Origin: Desertimonas flava
Lineage (GTDB): Bacteria; Actinomycetota; Acidimicrobiia; Acidimicrobiales; Ilumatobacteraceae
Assembly (NCBI RefSeq): GCF_003426815.1
Contig: NZ_QKYK01000001.1
Span: 186,001 to 250,000, forward strand
Length of the DNA: 64,000 nucleotides
Reading direction: 5' to 3'
The translations under genes and the position numbers were made by a program. The notes beneath the pieces are model-generated. The model was not told the DNA's origin. It did not search any database and was given only the letters and a program-made list of their open reading frames with translations. Below, in pieces: positions 50,043-58,896 of this stretch; the first letter of the stretch is position 1, and every line of letters starts with the position of its first letter.

Positions 50043-51299
50043 GTGAAGAATCGGGTCTCCCGAGCAGTCGAAGGGGTGAGCTTCGACCTCTTCGAGAACG
50101 AGATCCTCGGCATCGTCGGTGAGACCGGGAGCGGCAAGAGCGTCACCGGTCGGAGCATGATGGGGCTACTCCCCATTCCGCCGGCCGTCGTGGCAGGCGG
50201 ATCTGTGACGTATCGCCCGAGCGGCTTGTGTCCCTTCTGCGAAGGAGCGTGCTGCAGCAGTTGCGGCGGCACCGGCGCCGCCACTTGCCCTTCGTGCGGT
50301 GGCCCCGGTTGTCCAGAATGCGAGGGCACCGGCCGTTCGGGAATCGACCTGCTCAACGCGAGCGTCGAGTCGATGCGACAGCTGCGGGGACGTCGGATCG
50401 CCATGATCTTCCAGGACGCGTCCAAGGCGCTCAACCCCGTTCTGAGCATCAGAGACCAGGTGGCCGAGGTCTTCCTGCAGCATCGCAGTCACGATCTGTT
50501 GGCGGGACTCGACGGGCCCGTCCTGCCACCGGTCCGTCGGGCGATACGGCAAGAGGCGGGATACCTCGAGCGGCAGCTGCTGCTGTTTCCGCCGTTCCGC
50601 TCACAATCGCGACGGCTGCGCAAGATGTTGGACGACCTGGTGGCGCAGGCACTGGCGGACGTGCAGATCGCGAATCCCCGCAAGGTGATGGAGAGCCATC
50701 CCCATCAGCTGTCGGGCGGCATGAAACAACGAGCGATGATCGCCCAGGCGATGGCGTGCGACCCGGACGTCCTCATCGCCGACGAGCCCACCACTGCCCT
50801 CGACACGACAGTTCAGGCGCGCATCCTCGAACTCATCCTCGAGATGCGGCAACGGTCGCGCACGGCGGTGCTGTACATCAGCCACGACCTGTCAGTCGTC
50901 AAGATGGTCTGCGACAGAGTAGGGGTCATGTACGCCGGCACGATCGCCGAGATCGGCTCCGCAGAGCGCGTGTTCCGATCGCCCCATCATCCCTACACGC
51001 GCGCACTGCTCGGGGCCGTCCCGTCCGCTGGTCAGGAGCGAGGCCACCTGGCCGCCATCAAGGGTCTGGTCCCTGAGTTCAGCTTGGACTCGCCGCTGTG
51101 CCGGTTCCACGATCGATGCTCCTACGCGGTGGACGCGTGCAGGTCCTCACGGCCACGAGACGTGCAGGTGGCGCCCGGCCACTCGGTGGCGTGTTTCGGT
51201 TACGGCACTGCAGAGGCGCATGGGCTGCCCGCCACGGGAGGCGACGACCTTCCTCACGTACAGATACCGGTTGTCGAGAAGGGCCCGGTGGGAGTATGA
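50043..51299 (+). CDS. ABC transporter ATPase (DppD type) with Cys-rich insertion
   Basis: 418 residues from GTG 50043. Homology extends upstream to PVIQVRDLQIHF, where no start codon exists in frame; the natural ATG (49960, overlapping the permease stop) is in another frame, implying a 1-nt frameshift around 49975-50000. Walker A GETGSGKS, Q-loop MIFQDASKALNP, signature LSGGMKQR, Walker B LIADEPTTALD, and the OppD C-terminal CRFHDRCSYAVDAC are intact. Residues ~60-99 carry an insertion with nine Cys in CxxC-type units (CSSCGGTG, CPSCGGPG, CPECEGTG), reminiscent of the DnaJ zinc finger and not normal for this family. Confidence 0.85.
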   Translation: MKNRVSRAVEGVSFDLFENEILGIVGETGSGKSVTGRSMMGLLPIPPAVVAGGSVTYRPSGLCPFCEGACCSSCGGTGAATCPSCGGPGCPECEGTGRSGIDLLNASVESMRQLRGRRIAMIFQDASKALNPVLSIRDQVAEVFLQHRSHDLLAGLDGPVLPPVRRAIRQEAGYLERQLLLFPPFRSQSRRLRKMLDDLVAQALADVQIANPRKVMESHPHQLSGGMKQRAMIAQAMACDPDVLIADEPTTALDTTVQARILELILEMRQRSRTAVLYISHDLSVVKMVCDRVGVMYAGTIAEIGSAERVFRSPHHPYTRALLGAVPSAGQERGHLAAIKGLVPEFSLDSPLCRFHDRCSYAVDACRSSRPRDVQVAPGHSVACFGYGTAEAHGLPATGGDDLPHVQIPVVEKGPVGV

Positions 51300-52672
51300 G
51301 GGCGCGAAGGAACGCGGACTCGGCGGCCCCCGAGCTGGGCGAACCGATTCTGTCCGCGATCGCCTTGAAGAAGCACTACCCGATCAAAGGCGGCGTCCTG
51401 CAGAGAGTGGTCGGGCACGTTCGAGCGTTGGACGGCGTGTCATTCGACGTGCTGAAAGGCGAGACGCTCGGCATCGTAGGAGAGAGCGGTTGCGGCAAGA
51501 CCACACTCGGCCGCTGTCTGACGGCCCTGATGAGTCCGAGCGAAGGCGGCGTGTACTTCGCGCTCCGCCCGCAGGAGAAGGACACGTTGACGACACTGCA
51601 CGGTCGATCAGCCGGGCAGCTCAGCGCCGAAGAGCGGGCGGAGCTGACGGCTCTGGACAGGGCGCACCGCGTCGACCTGCTGTCGAACGCGGCACAGCGC
51701 GAGTTCCGCAAGAACTGCCAGATCGTGTTCCAGGACGCCTTCGCATCCTTGAATCCACGCCATCGGGTGATCGACATCGTGGGGAGGCCGCTCCAGATCC
51801 ACGGAACGGTGTCCGGCAAGGGCAGGACCAAGCGGGTGATGGAGCTGCTCGATGCGGTCGGGCTGGGGCCCCAGCATCTCAATCGCTACCCTCACGAGTT
51901 CTCCGGCGGTCAGCAGCAGCGCATCTCGATCGCACGTGCCCTTGCACTGGATCCACAAGTCATCGTGCTCGACGAGCCGACGAGTGCGCTCGACGTTTCC
52001 GTCCAGGCACAGATCCTCAATCTCCTTCACGAACTTCAAGAGGCCTTCAAGCTCACTTACGTCTTCGTGTCGCACGACCTCGGAGTCATCCAGCACGTCA
52101 GTGATCGCATCGTGGTGATGTACCTCGGTGAGATCGTCGAACTCGGATCGACAGCAGAGGTGTTCGAGTCGCCACAGCACCCGTATACCCGGGCATTGAT
52201 CGAGGCGAACCCTGCTTTGGTCGACCAACACACCCGAGCGCTGAGGTCGCTTGTCGGCACGATTCCTGATCCCGCGAGGCCGCCTCAGGGATGCCGGTTC
52301 CACTCGCGCTGCCCGGTGGCGACGAGCCGCTGCGGATGGGCGCTCCAGGACGCGGCCGAGTGGCTGTCGAGGCATCCAGCCGTGGGCTCGGGCGTCAAGG
52401 GTGTGAAGGCCAAGACGGCGTTCGAGGGTGACATCCTGCTCGCGGGCGAGGAGCTGGCATCGCAGTCGGAGCAGCTCCTGCAAGAGAACGCACCTGCAGC
52501 CTTGCGCGAAGCACTCGAACTCGCGAGCGTCGACGGTGCACATCTGAAGGTGCGCTTTCGAGGACGGGATCGGGTGCACCTCGTCGAGATCAAGCCAGCG
52601 CACAGCACCAGTTGCCTCCTCGCCGCTGAACAGCCGCCGTCGACCAGCCTGTCCCGGCAAGACCTGCACTGA
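51296..52672 (+). CDS. ABC transporter ATPase (DppF type)
   Basis: 458 residues from ATG 51296, overlapping the previous stop (ATGA). KKHYPIKGGVLQRVVGHVRA opens the OppF-type domain. Walker A GESGCGKTT, Q-loop IVFQDAFASLNPRHRVIDIV, signature FSGGQQQR, Walker B VIVLDEPTSALD, H-loop VFVSHDLG. The oligopeptide C-terminal Cys motif is present (GCRFHSRCPVATSRCGW). An additional ~120-residue C-terminal tail of unknown function follows (EGDILLAGEELASQSEQLLQ). Completes the importer. Confidence 0.9.
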   Translation: MRARRNADSAAPELGEPILSAIALKKHYPIKGGVLQRVVGHVRALDGVSFDVLKGETLGIVGESGCGKTTLGRCLTALMSPSEGGVYFALRPQEKDTLTTLHGRSAGQLSAEERAELTALDRAHRVDLLSNAAQREFRKNCQIVFQDAFASLNPRHRVIDIVGRPLQIHGTVSGKGRTKRVMELLDAVGLGPQHLNRYPHEFSGGQQQRISIARALALDPQVIVLDEPTSALDVSVQAQILNLLHELQEAFKLTYVFVSHDLGVIQHVSDRIVVMYLGEIVELGSTAEVFESPQHPYTRALIEANPALVDQHTRALRSLVGTIPDPARPPQGCRFHSRCPVATSRCGWALQDAAEWLSRHPAVGSGVKGVKAKTAFEGDILLAGEELASQSEQLLQENAPAALREALELASVDGAHLKVRFRGRDRVHLVEIKPAHSTSCLLAAEQPPSTSLSRQDLH

Positions 52673-53133
52673 ACCGGAGGAGCGGTCAATGGGGACGGGC
52701 TTCGTCGCGCCGCGTGACGCGGCGAAGCCCGTGGCAGGCAAGGAGAGGCGATGTCTGGCCCCGCACCGGGCCGCCGACGACTGAACTGACGTCTCGTCGT
52801 CATGATCGTCATCGAACTGAACATGACGTAGGTTCTCCGGTCATGGACGGTTTGCTGCGACTTCCCCACCGGAGCGGCCGCTAGCGCGCCGCACTCGTCG
52901 CGTCGACACCCTCCCGTTGACCGTGACCGTCTCCATCGTCAGGCGGACGGCAACCGTGGCCGCCGAGCAAGATGCTGCAGCCCGCTGGGCAGCGGAGATC
53001 GCGGCAGCGCGCGAGCGGGCGAACGATGCCGCCGCGGCGGCCCAGCAAGGAGAGCTCCAGCTCGAAGACCTCGAGGGGAAGCCGACGCCGTTCGGCCGCG
53101 CGGCGCGTCTCACCGGGCCAGGTGGCGAGCACT
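52673..53133. other. 460-bp stretch, no firm gene
   Basis: A plus-strand frame 52917-53222 gives an Ala/Glu-rich stretch (AAEIAAARERANDAAAAAQQ, GELQLEDLEGKPTPFGRAAR) that looks protein-like, but it overlaps the convergent GntR gene by 89 bp and has no clear ribosome-binding site. It may be a fragment of an older gene. Short inverted repeats GCGCCGCGTGACGCGGC near 52707 could form the terminator of the transporter transcript. Confidence 0.35.
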
Positions 53134-53808
53134 TCAGTCGAGTCCTGCCTTTGCCAGAGCCGACTCGAGATAAATGCTCGAACGCTCGAGGTGTTCGAGC
53201 AGCGCCCTCGGCGCAGCGTTGACGTCGCCGGAAACGATCAACTCCACCAACTCGTCGTGTTCGCCGCGCCTCGGCGCCTCTTTCGCGAAGGTGAATCTGA
53301 TGTACCGCATCGTCTGATCCATGAGCACACCCACGAGGCGCAGCAGCCAGAGAACCGTGCAGCGCGACATCGTCGCGTCATGGAACGTCCGGTGGGCGAG
53401 ATAGATGTCAGAGGCGCTCGCTGGGTTGGAACGCGGTCGCCGGCCGAGCGCCATGAACGAGCGGTGGGCATCGATGACGTCCGCGTTGTAGGACTCGTCG
53501 GCGTTCAACATCGACAACCGCAAGGCCTGTGGCTCGAGTTGCATGCGGAGCTCATATAGTTCGTGAGCCTCGCGAAGCGAGACGGGGGCGACTCGAGCCC
53601 CGCGTTGCGGTGACATTTCGAGGACCCCGCGGGCGGCTAATCGCTGCACCGCTTCGCGCAGCGGTGCCGGACTTAGCGTCCAGTCGCGAGCAAGATCGTT
53701 CACCTTGACTCGCGACCCGGCAGGGAGGTTGCCGAGCACGATCTCGGCCTGCAGGCGGGCGTCCACCCAGTCGTAGCGGGTTATCGGCCCGGGTCGGGCG
53801 TTCGTCAT
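53134..53808 (-). CDS. GntR-family regulator (FCD-like)
   Basis: 224 residues. N-terminal HTH: ARLQAEIVLGNLPAGSRVKV, NDLARDWTLSPAPLREAVQR, LAARGVLEMSPQRGARVAPV. A C-terminal all-helical FCD-like domain contains DIYLAHRTFHDATMSRCTVL and APRRGEHDELVELIVSGD. It resembles the regulator at 39410 only in architecture. It may serve the catabolic genes around 53.8-57 kb or the transporter. Confidence 0.85.
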   Translation of the reverse strand: MTNARPGPITRYDWVDARLQAEIVLGNLPAGSRVKVNDLARDWTLSPAPLREAVQRLAARGVLEMSPQRGARVAPVSLREAHELYELRMQLEPQALRLSMLNADESYNADVIDAHRSFMALGRRPRSNPASASDIYLAHRTFHDATMSRCTVLWLLRLVGVLMDQTMRYIRFTFAKEAPRRGEHDELVELIVSGDVNAAPRALLEHLERSSIYLESALAKAGLD

Positions 53809-53864
53809 GTTGCTCCTGCAATCAGTTCGTCGAGATCCGTTGGTGCCCGGAAGGTCGGTGGCTC

Positions 53865-54441
53865 TTCGGGGCCCTATGCGAGAAGATCATGTCGGACGTT
53901 GCGCGTGTTGAATCACCTCGCCGTTCAGCTCACATCGCAATTCCGGGTCATCTGGATTGTCGACCTCGTCGACGGTGACCAGCTCCGGCCCGATCGGTCC
54001 GAATTCTGGAAAGGACCTTCCGAGGCTCATCCGTGGAACTGGGGGCTGCAGGTGCACGACGCGATTGGACAGGACTTGGCCTACGGTGACGCCAGCGACG
54101 TGCCCCTAAGCATCCTCGGCGGGAACACCGCCCGCCGGTGTCGCCAATGACCACCACCAGCTCCACTTCCCAATCGACGGTGTGCGGTGGAACTACGATG
54201 TCGCCGCGGGGCCTGGTCAGGGACGCGACAGGGACTTCGTGACGGCTCGGCGGAACAGCGGGCGCCCGTGGTGCCCGGCCTCCGCCGCGTGCGAAGCGTA
54301 GTTGAGGCCGATCGCAAAGACTTGCCGAGGCCGATGCGACGGCGGCCCGGAGCAGATCTGGATCGATGGGCGGTCCGGTCCATCCACCCCGGCGTCGATC
54401 CAGGCGCGGAATGCCGCCCAATCGTCGTTTAGGTCGGTCAT
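53865..54441 (-). pseudogene. Frameshifted fumarylacetoacetate hydrolase pseudogene
   Basis: Family similarity is spread over three frames. The start (ATG 54441) reads to RQVFAIGLNYASHAAEAGHH; the next frame gives HTVDWEVELVVVIGDTGG. Another frame continues VAGVTVGQVLSNRVVHLQPP, RMSLGRSFPEFGPIGPELVT and LRCELNGEVIQHAQ, and a last shift yields TSDMIFS. The FAH gene at 40215 shows the same blocks in one frame. The C-terminal catalytic block (FTGTPAGVG) is missing. At least three indels, so not expressed as an enzyme. Confidence 0.8.
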
Positions 54442-54548
54442 CGTCTGCCACCTCGCCTCCGACGCAACAACGAGATCGATGCCGCCGCCGTCGGTGACGA
54501 GAAGCGGGGGTGTTGTCGTGGTTCGCTACTCGCATCGCCGGGCGCCGA

Positions 54549-55034
54549 TCACGCCCAGGCCAAGACGGTGCTCGCCCAGTGCGTCAGACCGTCGAGATCC
54601 TCGGGTTTGTGGACATGACGGGGCGGGGTCTCGAAACTCGCGTACGGACGGATGCGAAGTACCACACGGTCCTCGTCGATTGCCGACTGGCGCACCTGTG
54701 CCCGGCGTTCCTCGGGAGTCGGCTCGCCCGCCATCAGGCCGAGGATGCGCATGTTGAGATCGGTGACGGCATCGAGGTCACGTTCGACCTTGGCATCGCC
54801 GTAAACGAGCAGGTACGTCGGAGGCCACTTCTCGTCGAGGATCATCAGCGAGACCTTCGGGTTGCGGTGCACCGCCTTCGCTTTGCCCCGCGCTGACATC
54901 GTCGACACCAGTACGTCTTCACCATCCATGACGTAGTAGACGATCGACATCGCTGGCCCGTCCGCCTTCCGGCCGAAGCCGAACACCGCAGTGCGATGCG
55001 ATACGAGAAACTCTCGTCGTTCTGCCTGGTCCAT
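54549..55034 (-). CDS. Pyridoxamine 5'-phosphate oxidase-like / FDOR family protein
   Basis: 161 residues. Split beta-barrel flavin-binding fold: RREFLVSHRTAVFGFGRKAD, SIVYYVMDGEDVLVSTMSAR, GKAKAVHRNPKVSLMILDEK, TYLLVYGDAKVERDLDAVTD. Actinobacterial members bind FMN, F420 or heme, so it is often annotated PPOX-class F420-dependent. Located beside a YciI-like gene and the FAH pseudogene, on the same strand as both. Role in catabolism unclear. Confidence 0.85.
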   Translation of the reverse strand: MDQAERREFLVSHRTAVFGFGRKADGPAMSIVYYVMDGEDVLVSTMSARGKAKAVHRNPKVSLMILDEKWPPTYLLVYGDAKVERDLDAVTDLNMRILGLMAGEPTPEERRAQVRQSAIDEDRVVLRIRPYASFETPPRHVHKPEDLDGLTHWASTVLAWA

Positions 55035-55070
55035 GCACTGCCTCTCCTGTTGCTGGTTGATCGTTGCTCG

Positions 55071-55421
55071 TCAAGCGGTCCGGGTTCCCGCATCGGACAC
55101 CGAAAGGCTGATCGTCAGGCAGCCTGACGTGATCGCCCAGCGATGGATGGTCTGTTGCCGTCGACCAGCGAGCGCCAACGGCTCGTCCGTCATGATCCGG
55201 ATCGCGTCGTCCAGAGACTCCGCCCGAATCGCCGTCACCCCATTGCCGTCCCATGCGTCGTCCTTACCGAGCAACGGTCCCGACAAGAACGTCGTACGAC
55301 TGGAGTTGAGCTGCTGGATGAACTCGATGTGAGCGGCCAGCTCGTCATCCGACGGCGGCCACAGGTCGGTAGGCGTCGAGTGAACGACGAACACTGCGTG
55401 ATCTACTGCCCCCTCCGGCAC
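55071..55421 (-). CDS. YciI-like protein
   Basis: 116 residues. The YCII-related fold is recognisable: DELAAHIEFIQQLNSSRTTF, LSGPLLGKDDAWDGNGVTAI, AESLDDAIRIMTDEPLALAG with the usual DD and DP motifs. His and Asp residues near the start (VDHAVFVVH) may be active site residues, as in the chloromuconolactone dehalogenase-like or EthD-like relatives. It precedes the PNPOx-like gene by 36 bp on the same strand, likely a two-gene transcript. Confidence 0.75.
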   Translation of the reverse strand: MPEGAVDHAVFVVHSTPTDLWPPSDDELAAHIEFIQQLNSSRTTFLSGPLLGKDDAWDGNGVTAIRAESLDDAIRIMTDEPLALAGRRQQTIHRWAITSGCLTISLSVSDAGTRTA

Positions 55422-55926
55422 GATGTTAGAATCTATACATTCTTGATTGCGCGTGCAATCCCTCTACCCAGAGAGAGGGATGGCCGATCAACCACGTCAC
55501 TTCGGTGTCTCAGGCGTGGATGGCGCCGGCGACGTTCTCGACTCGCTCCACGACGCCGAGCCCGAGCGACGCAACGAGCCAGTGCCCTCTGCTGCAGTCG
55601 TCGAATCGCTGTCGATGAGGAATGCGTCGACGAAGGTGCTCGGCTCGTGGGCGAGCCGTGTGTTGGTGCCGATCACGACCGTCCAGAAGTCGAGTCAGCG
55701 TCGTGCTCGGGTGGTGGTCTCTACACCGTCGGTATGAGCGGACTCCATCGTGTCGTTCAGCCCGACGAAGAACTCTCTCGCGAAGTCACCGCTGACCGTC
55801 GTTGCCGAGCTCGCGTCTACTGCAAGTGCAGTAGACGCGATCGCCCGCGCAGAGACGACGACATGCGCCGGCGAGATGCGGATGATGAGGTGTGCAATAC
55901 CCACTCGACGCAGGAGTACACACAGC
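55422..55926. other. 505-bp region without a supported gene
   Basis: Near the left end, TTAGAATCTATACATTCTTGA is conspicuously AT-rich (55427-55447) and probably contains the promoter of the YciI gene. A minus-strand frame around 55560-55700 (TVVIGTNTRLAHEPSTFVDA) may be a decayed gene. A short palindrome, GTCTACTGCAAGTGCAGTAGAC (first 20 bases at 55816-55835), sits 90 bp upstream of the amidohydrolase start and could be an operator. Confidence 0.4.
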
Positions 55927-57114
55927 ATGAACCCGATCGAACAAGGCCCAGCGCAACCGCTGATGGGACGCCGCAGTTTCGTCAGTCGCGCAGCTGCGCT
56001 CGGCGCCGGCGTAGGATTATCCGCGACGTCACTCGCCTCGAGCGCGGACGCCAACAAGGCTTCAGACAGGTCGCCTGAGACGCCGACCGACTCGATTGGT
56101 GATGACGAAATCTCGCTTCGTGACCAAGATCTGAAGTTCATCGGTGTCGAAGAAACGTTCACCACTCCCGAGCTGTTGGAGCTGAACTCCATCAACCAGG
56201 ACCACATCGATTTCCTCGAGGAGATTGGCCTTTCAGATCTCGGTGAGCGCCGCATCGGCGACATGGACGAGGGAGGGCTCAACGTTCAGATCCTCTCCGC
56301 CCACACCCCGTCTGTACAGCTCGTCCCGGGGCAGGAGGGCATCGACTTTGCCTACCGTCTCAACCGGCTGCTCGTCGAAGGTCCAATCGCCAACCACCCT
56401 GGCCGCTTCGAGGCCTTCGCAACTCTGCCATTGCAGAGCCCGGAGGCTGCGGCGGACGAACTGGAACGATCGGTTCGAGACGATGGCTTCCTCGGCGCAC
56501 TGACCAACGGACACATCGGGGGGAGGTACCTCGATCACCCCGACTTCGACCCCGTGCTGGCGCGTGCCGAGGCTCTCGATGTGCCAATCTACCTGCATCC
56601 CGGCTATCCGGCTGACGAGATCTACCAGATCTACTACGCCACGACACGGACGGAATACACGAAAGAGTACCAGGACTACATCTTCAGCGGGTCTGGTCTC
56701 GGCTGGCACCAGGAGGTGCTGATCCAGGCTGTCCGGATGATTGCGTACGGAGTGTTTGACCGATTCCCCAAGCTGCAGGTCATCATGGGTCACATGGGCG
56801 AAGGGCTTCCATTCTATTACGAGCGGATCATCAACGACATGGGCGAGCCGACTGAGAACTCACTCGAGAAGCCCTTCGAGCGGTACTTCCAGGACAACTT
56901 CTGGTTCACCACCAGTGCGTTCTTCCAGGACAACCTCCTCGACCAACTGCTGAAGTACATCAATGTGGACCGGGTGATGTTCGCAACCGACTACCCATTC
57001 ATCGACAGTGTTAAGCAGGGCACCGATTGGTTCCGAGCAGTCGATCTTCCGCGTGAAGACAAGGAGAAGATCGCTTTCCGCAATGCCGAGCAGCTATTCG
57101 GTATCGAGGTCTAA
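55927..57114 (+). CDS. Tat-exported amidohydrolase-2 family protein
   Basis: 395 residues from ATG 55927. Twin-arginine signal: MGRRSFVSRAAALGAGVGLS, Arg15-Arg16, cleavage near SSADA. Amidohydrolase-2 (gamma-resorcylate decarboxylase/ACMSD-like) fold with His224 in IYLHPGYP, His289 in VIMGHMGEG and Asp355 in FATDYPFID. The first metal motif, normally ExH (EEHF), reads EETF at residues 75-78, so one metal ligand is lost. Export and altered site make decarboxylation uncertain. It lies next to catabolic genes; the IS256 element starts 6 bp after its stop. Confidence 0.8.
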   Translation: MNPIEQGPAQPLMGRRSFVSRAAALGAGVGLSATSLASSADANKASDRSPETPTDSIGDDEISLRDQDLKFIGVEETFTTPELLELNSINQDHIDFLEEIGLSDLGERRIGDMDEGGLNVQILSAHTPSVQLVPGQEGIDFAYRLNRLLVEGPIANHPGRFEAFATLPLQSPEAAADELERSVRDDGFLGALTNGHIGGRYLDHPDFDPVLARAEALDVPIYLHPGYPADEIYQIYYATTRTEYTKEYQDYIFSGSGLGWHQEVLIQAVRMIAYGVFDRFPKLQVIMGHMGEGLPFYYERIINDMGEPTENSLEKPFERYFQDNFWFTTSAFFQDNLLDQLLKYINVDRVMFATDYPFIDSVKQGTDWFRAVDLPREDKEKIAFRNAEQLFGIEV

Positions 57115-57119
57115 CGCAT

Positions 57120-58530
57120 GGGACTGTCAGATCCCCGGTGTAACTGGTCTGGCCTGACACGCTGAGCGGCTGCTCGGCGGGAAGGACAGACAACGATGAT
57201 GCATGATGATGTGGCGGTGGAGACACCGTCGGAGGAGACCGTGGCGGCGCGGCCGGATCGGTCGCTGGCGGAGCGGCTGGTCGACCAAGCGAAGGCCGAT
57301 GGGCGCAGTCTCGTCGGGCCGGGCGGCTTGCTGGCCGATCTCACCAAGCAGGTCCTCGAGACCGGGCTGGAGGTCGAGATGGATGAGCATCTCGGCTATC
57401 AGAAGCACGCTGTCGAGGGCCGCAACGGTGGCAACTCTCGGAACGGCACTCGCCCGAAGACGGTGATCACCGAGATCGGCCCGATCCGGCTGGACGTGCC
57501 GCGGGACCGTGATAGCACGTTCGCGCCTGAGACGGTGCGTAAGGGTCAGCGGCGGCTCGATGGGGTCGACTCGATGGTCATCTCGCTCACCGCGAAAGGG
57601 TTGACGACCGGTGAGGTCGAAGCCCATCTCGCTGAGGTGTACTCGACGACGATCTCGCGTGAGACGATTTCGAAGATCACCGACCGGGTGCTGGGCGAGC
57701 TCGCCGAGTGGCAGAACCGACCGCTCGAGCGGGTGTATCCGGTGGTGTTCATCGACGCGATCGTGGTGAAGATCCGCGACGGCCAAGTCGCCAACCGCCC
57801 GTGTATGCGGCGATCGGGGTCACCGTCGACGGCAAACGCGACATCCTCGGGCTCTGGGTCGGCACCGGCGGCGAGGGCGCCAAGTACTGGTTGCAGGTGC
57901 TCACCGAGATCAAGAACCGTGGCGTCGATGACGTGTGCATCGTCGTGTGCGACGGGTTGAAAGGCCTGCCCGAAGCGATCGAGGCGACGTGGCCGCTGGC
58001 GCTGGTTCAGACGTGTGTGCTGCACCTGATCCGTAACACGTTCCGGCTCGCCTCGCGTGCGGACTGGGACAAGATGGCCCGCGACCTGCGGCCCGTGTAC
58101 ACGGCGGTCAACGAGGCCGACGCCGCTCGGTGTCTCGACGAGTTCCACACGATCTGGGGGAACCGCTACCCGGCCATCAAGACGCTCTGGACGAATGCGT
58201 GGGCCGAGTTCATACCGTTCTTGGACTACAGCCCAGAGATCCGCAGGGTGATCTACTCGACAAACGCCATCGAGTCGCTGAACGCCAGGTTCCGAAGGGC
58301 GACCCGAGCGCGGGGTCACTTCCCGGACGAGCAGGCCGCACTCAAGTGCCTCTACCTTGTGGTGCGGTCGCTCGACCCGAAAGGCACCGGTCAGGAACGC
58401 TGGATGAACCGCTGGAAGCCAGCCCTCAACGCCTTCGCGATCACCTTCGAGGGCCGCCTCTTCTAGAGAGCCCTACGATCCCAACAACCAACACCAGCCA
58501 GACCAGTTACACCAAGTTCCTGACAGACCC
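57120..58530 (+). mobile_element. IS256-family insertion sequence
   Basis: Terminal inverted repeats: left 57121-57152, right 58498-58529 region; 26 of 32 positions match, including the inner GGTGTAACTGGTCTGG and outer CTGTCAG. It contains one Mutator-type transposase gene with a frameshift. No obvious target duplication is visible at the flanks. Confidence 0.85.
57196..58466 (+). pseudogene. IS256 family transposase, frameshifted
   Basis: The first frame from 57196 gives LADLTKQVLETGLEVEMDEH, LGYQKHAVEGRNGGNSRNGT, PRDRDSTFAPETVRKGQRRL, VVFIDAIVVKIRDGQVANRP. At about 57800 the frame must change by one base to continue VYAAIGVTVDGKRDILGLWV, IVVCDGLKGLPEAIEATWPL, YSTNAIESLNARFRRATRAR. Catalytic Asp (FIDAI), Asp (CDGLKG) and Glu (AIESLN) would be present in the repaired protein. 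One missing base in CGCCCGTGT explains it: either a real inactivating mutation or a sequencing error. Confidence 0.8.
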
Positions 58531-58662
58531 GATCGCAGAACGCGACTTTCGTTGATCGCCAACATGACCCGCGGTGTACTGCGATCGCAGTGCGCGAGCG
58601 CCTGCGCCGGGGGGGGCTGACTCACCCGCATCGCGCTTGGCGACGCCTGGATCGCCCACCCG

Positions 58663-58694
58663 TCATCCGTCGGGGTTATCTACCCGACGGATGA
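58663..58694. terminator. 12-bp hairpin downstream of IS256 element
   Basis: TCATCCGTCGGG (58663-58674) and CCCGACGGATGA (58683-58694) are exact reverse complements with an 8-base loop. A strong stem without a T-tract. Probably a transcription terminator separating the earlier genes from the GntR operon. Confidence 0.45.
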
Positions 58695-58772
58695 GAGGTC
58701 AAGCGTGTGGCTCGAGGTTGCGGCGGGGACCCGTCGTGCGTGTCCATTGCGTGAACAGGGGTTCCGGCGCTT

Positions 58773-58794
58773 GCATTCATGTATACATGGATGC
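58773..58794. promoter_or_regulatory. Candidate GntR operator
   Basis: A 22-bp imperfect palindrome with perfect core CATGTATACATG (58778-58789), about 100 bp upstream of the GntR start, followed by TTGTATAG. FCD-type GntR regulators commonly bind short palindromes with a central TGTATAC-like core. Likely autoregulatory and operon control site. Confidence 0.45.
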
Positions 58795-58896
58795 TTGTAT
58801 AGGCACGCATGGGGATGGCAGACTCCACGTGCACCCGGACGGTCCTCCGTACCAGCGGTGTGCATTCGGTACCAACTCGCGACTTCAGGAGGTCGG

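Noticed and set aside
52881-53222. Ala/Glu-rich plus-strand frame as a confident gene
   Set aside because: Overlaps the convergent GntR gene and lacks a start signal; kept only as a possible fragment in the region note.
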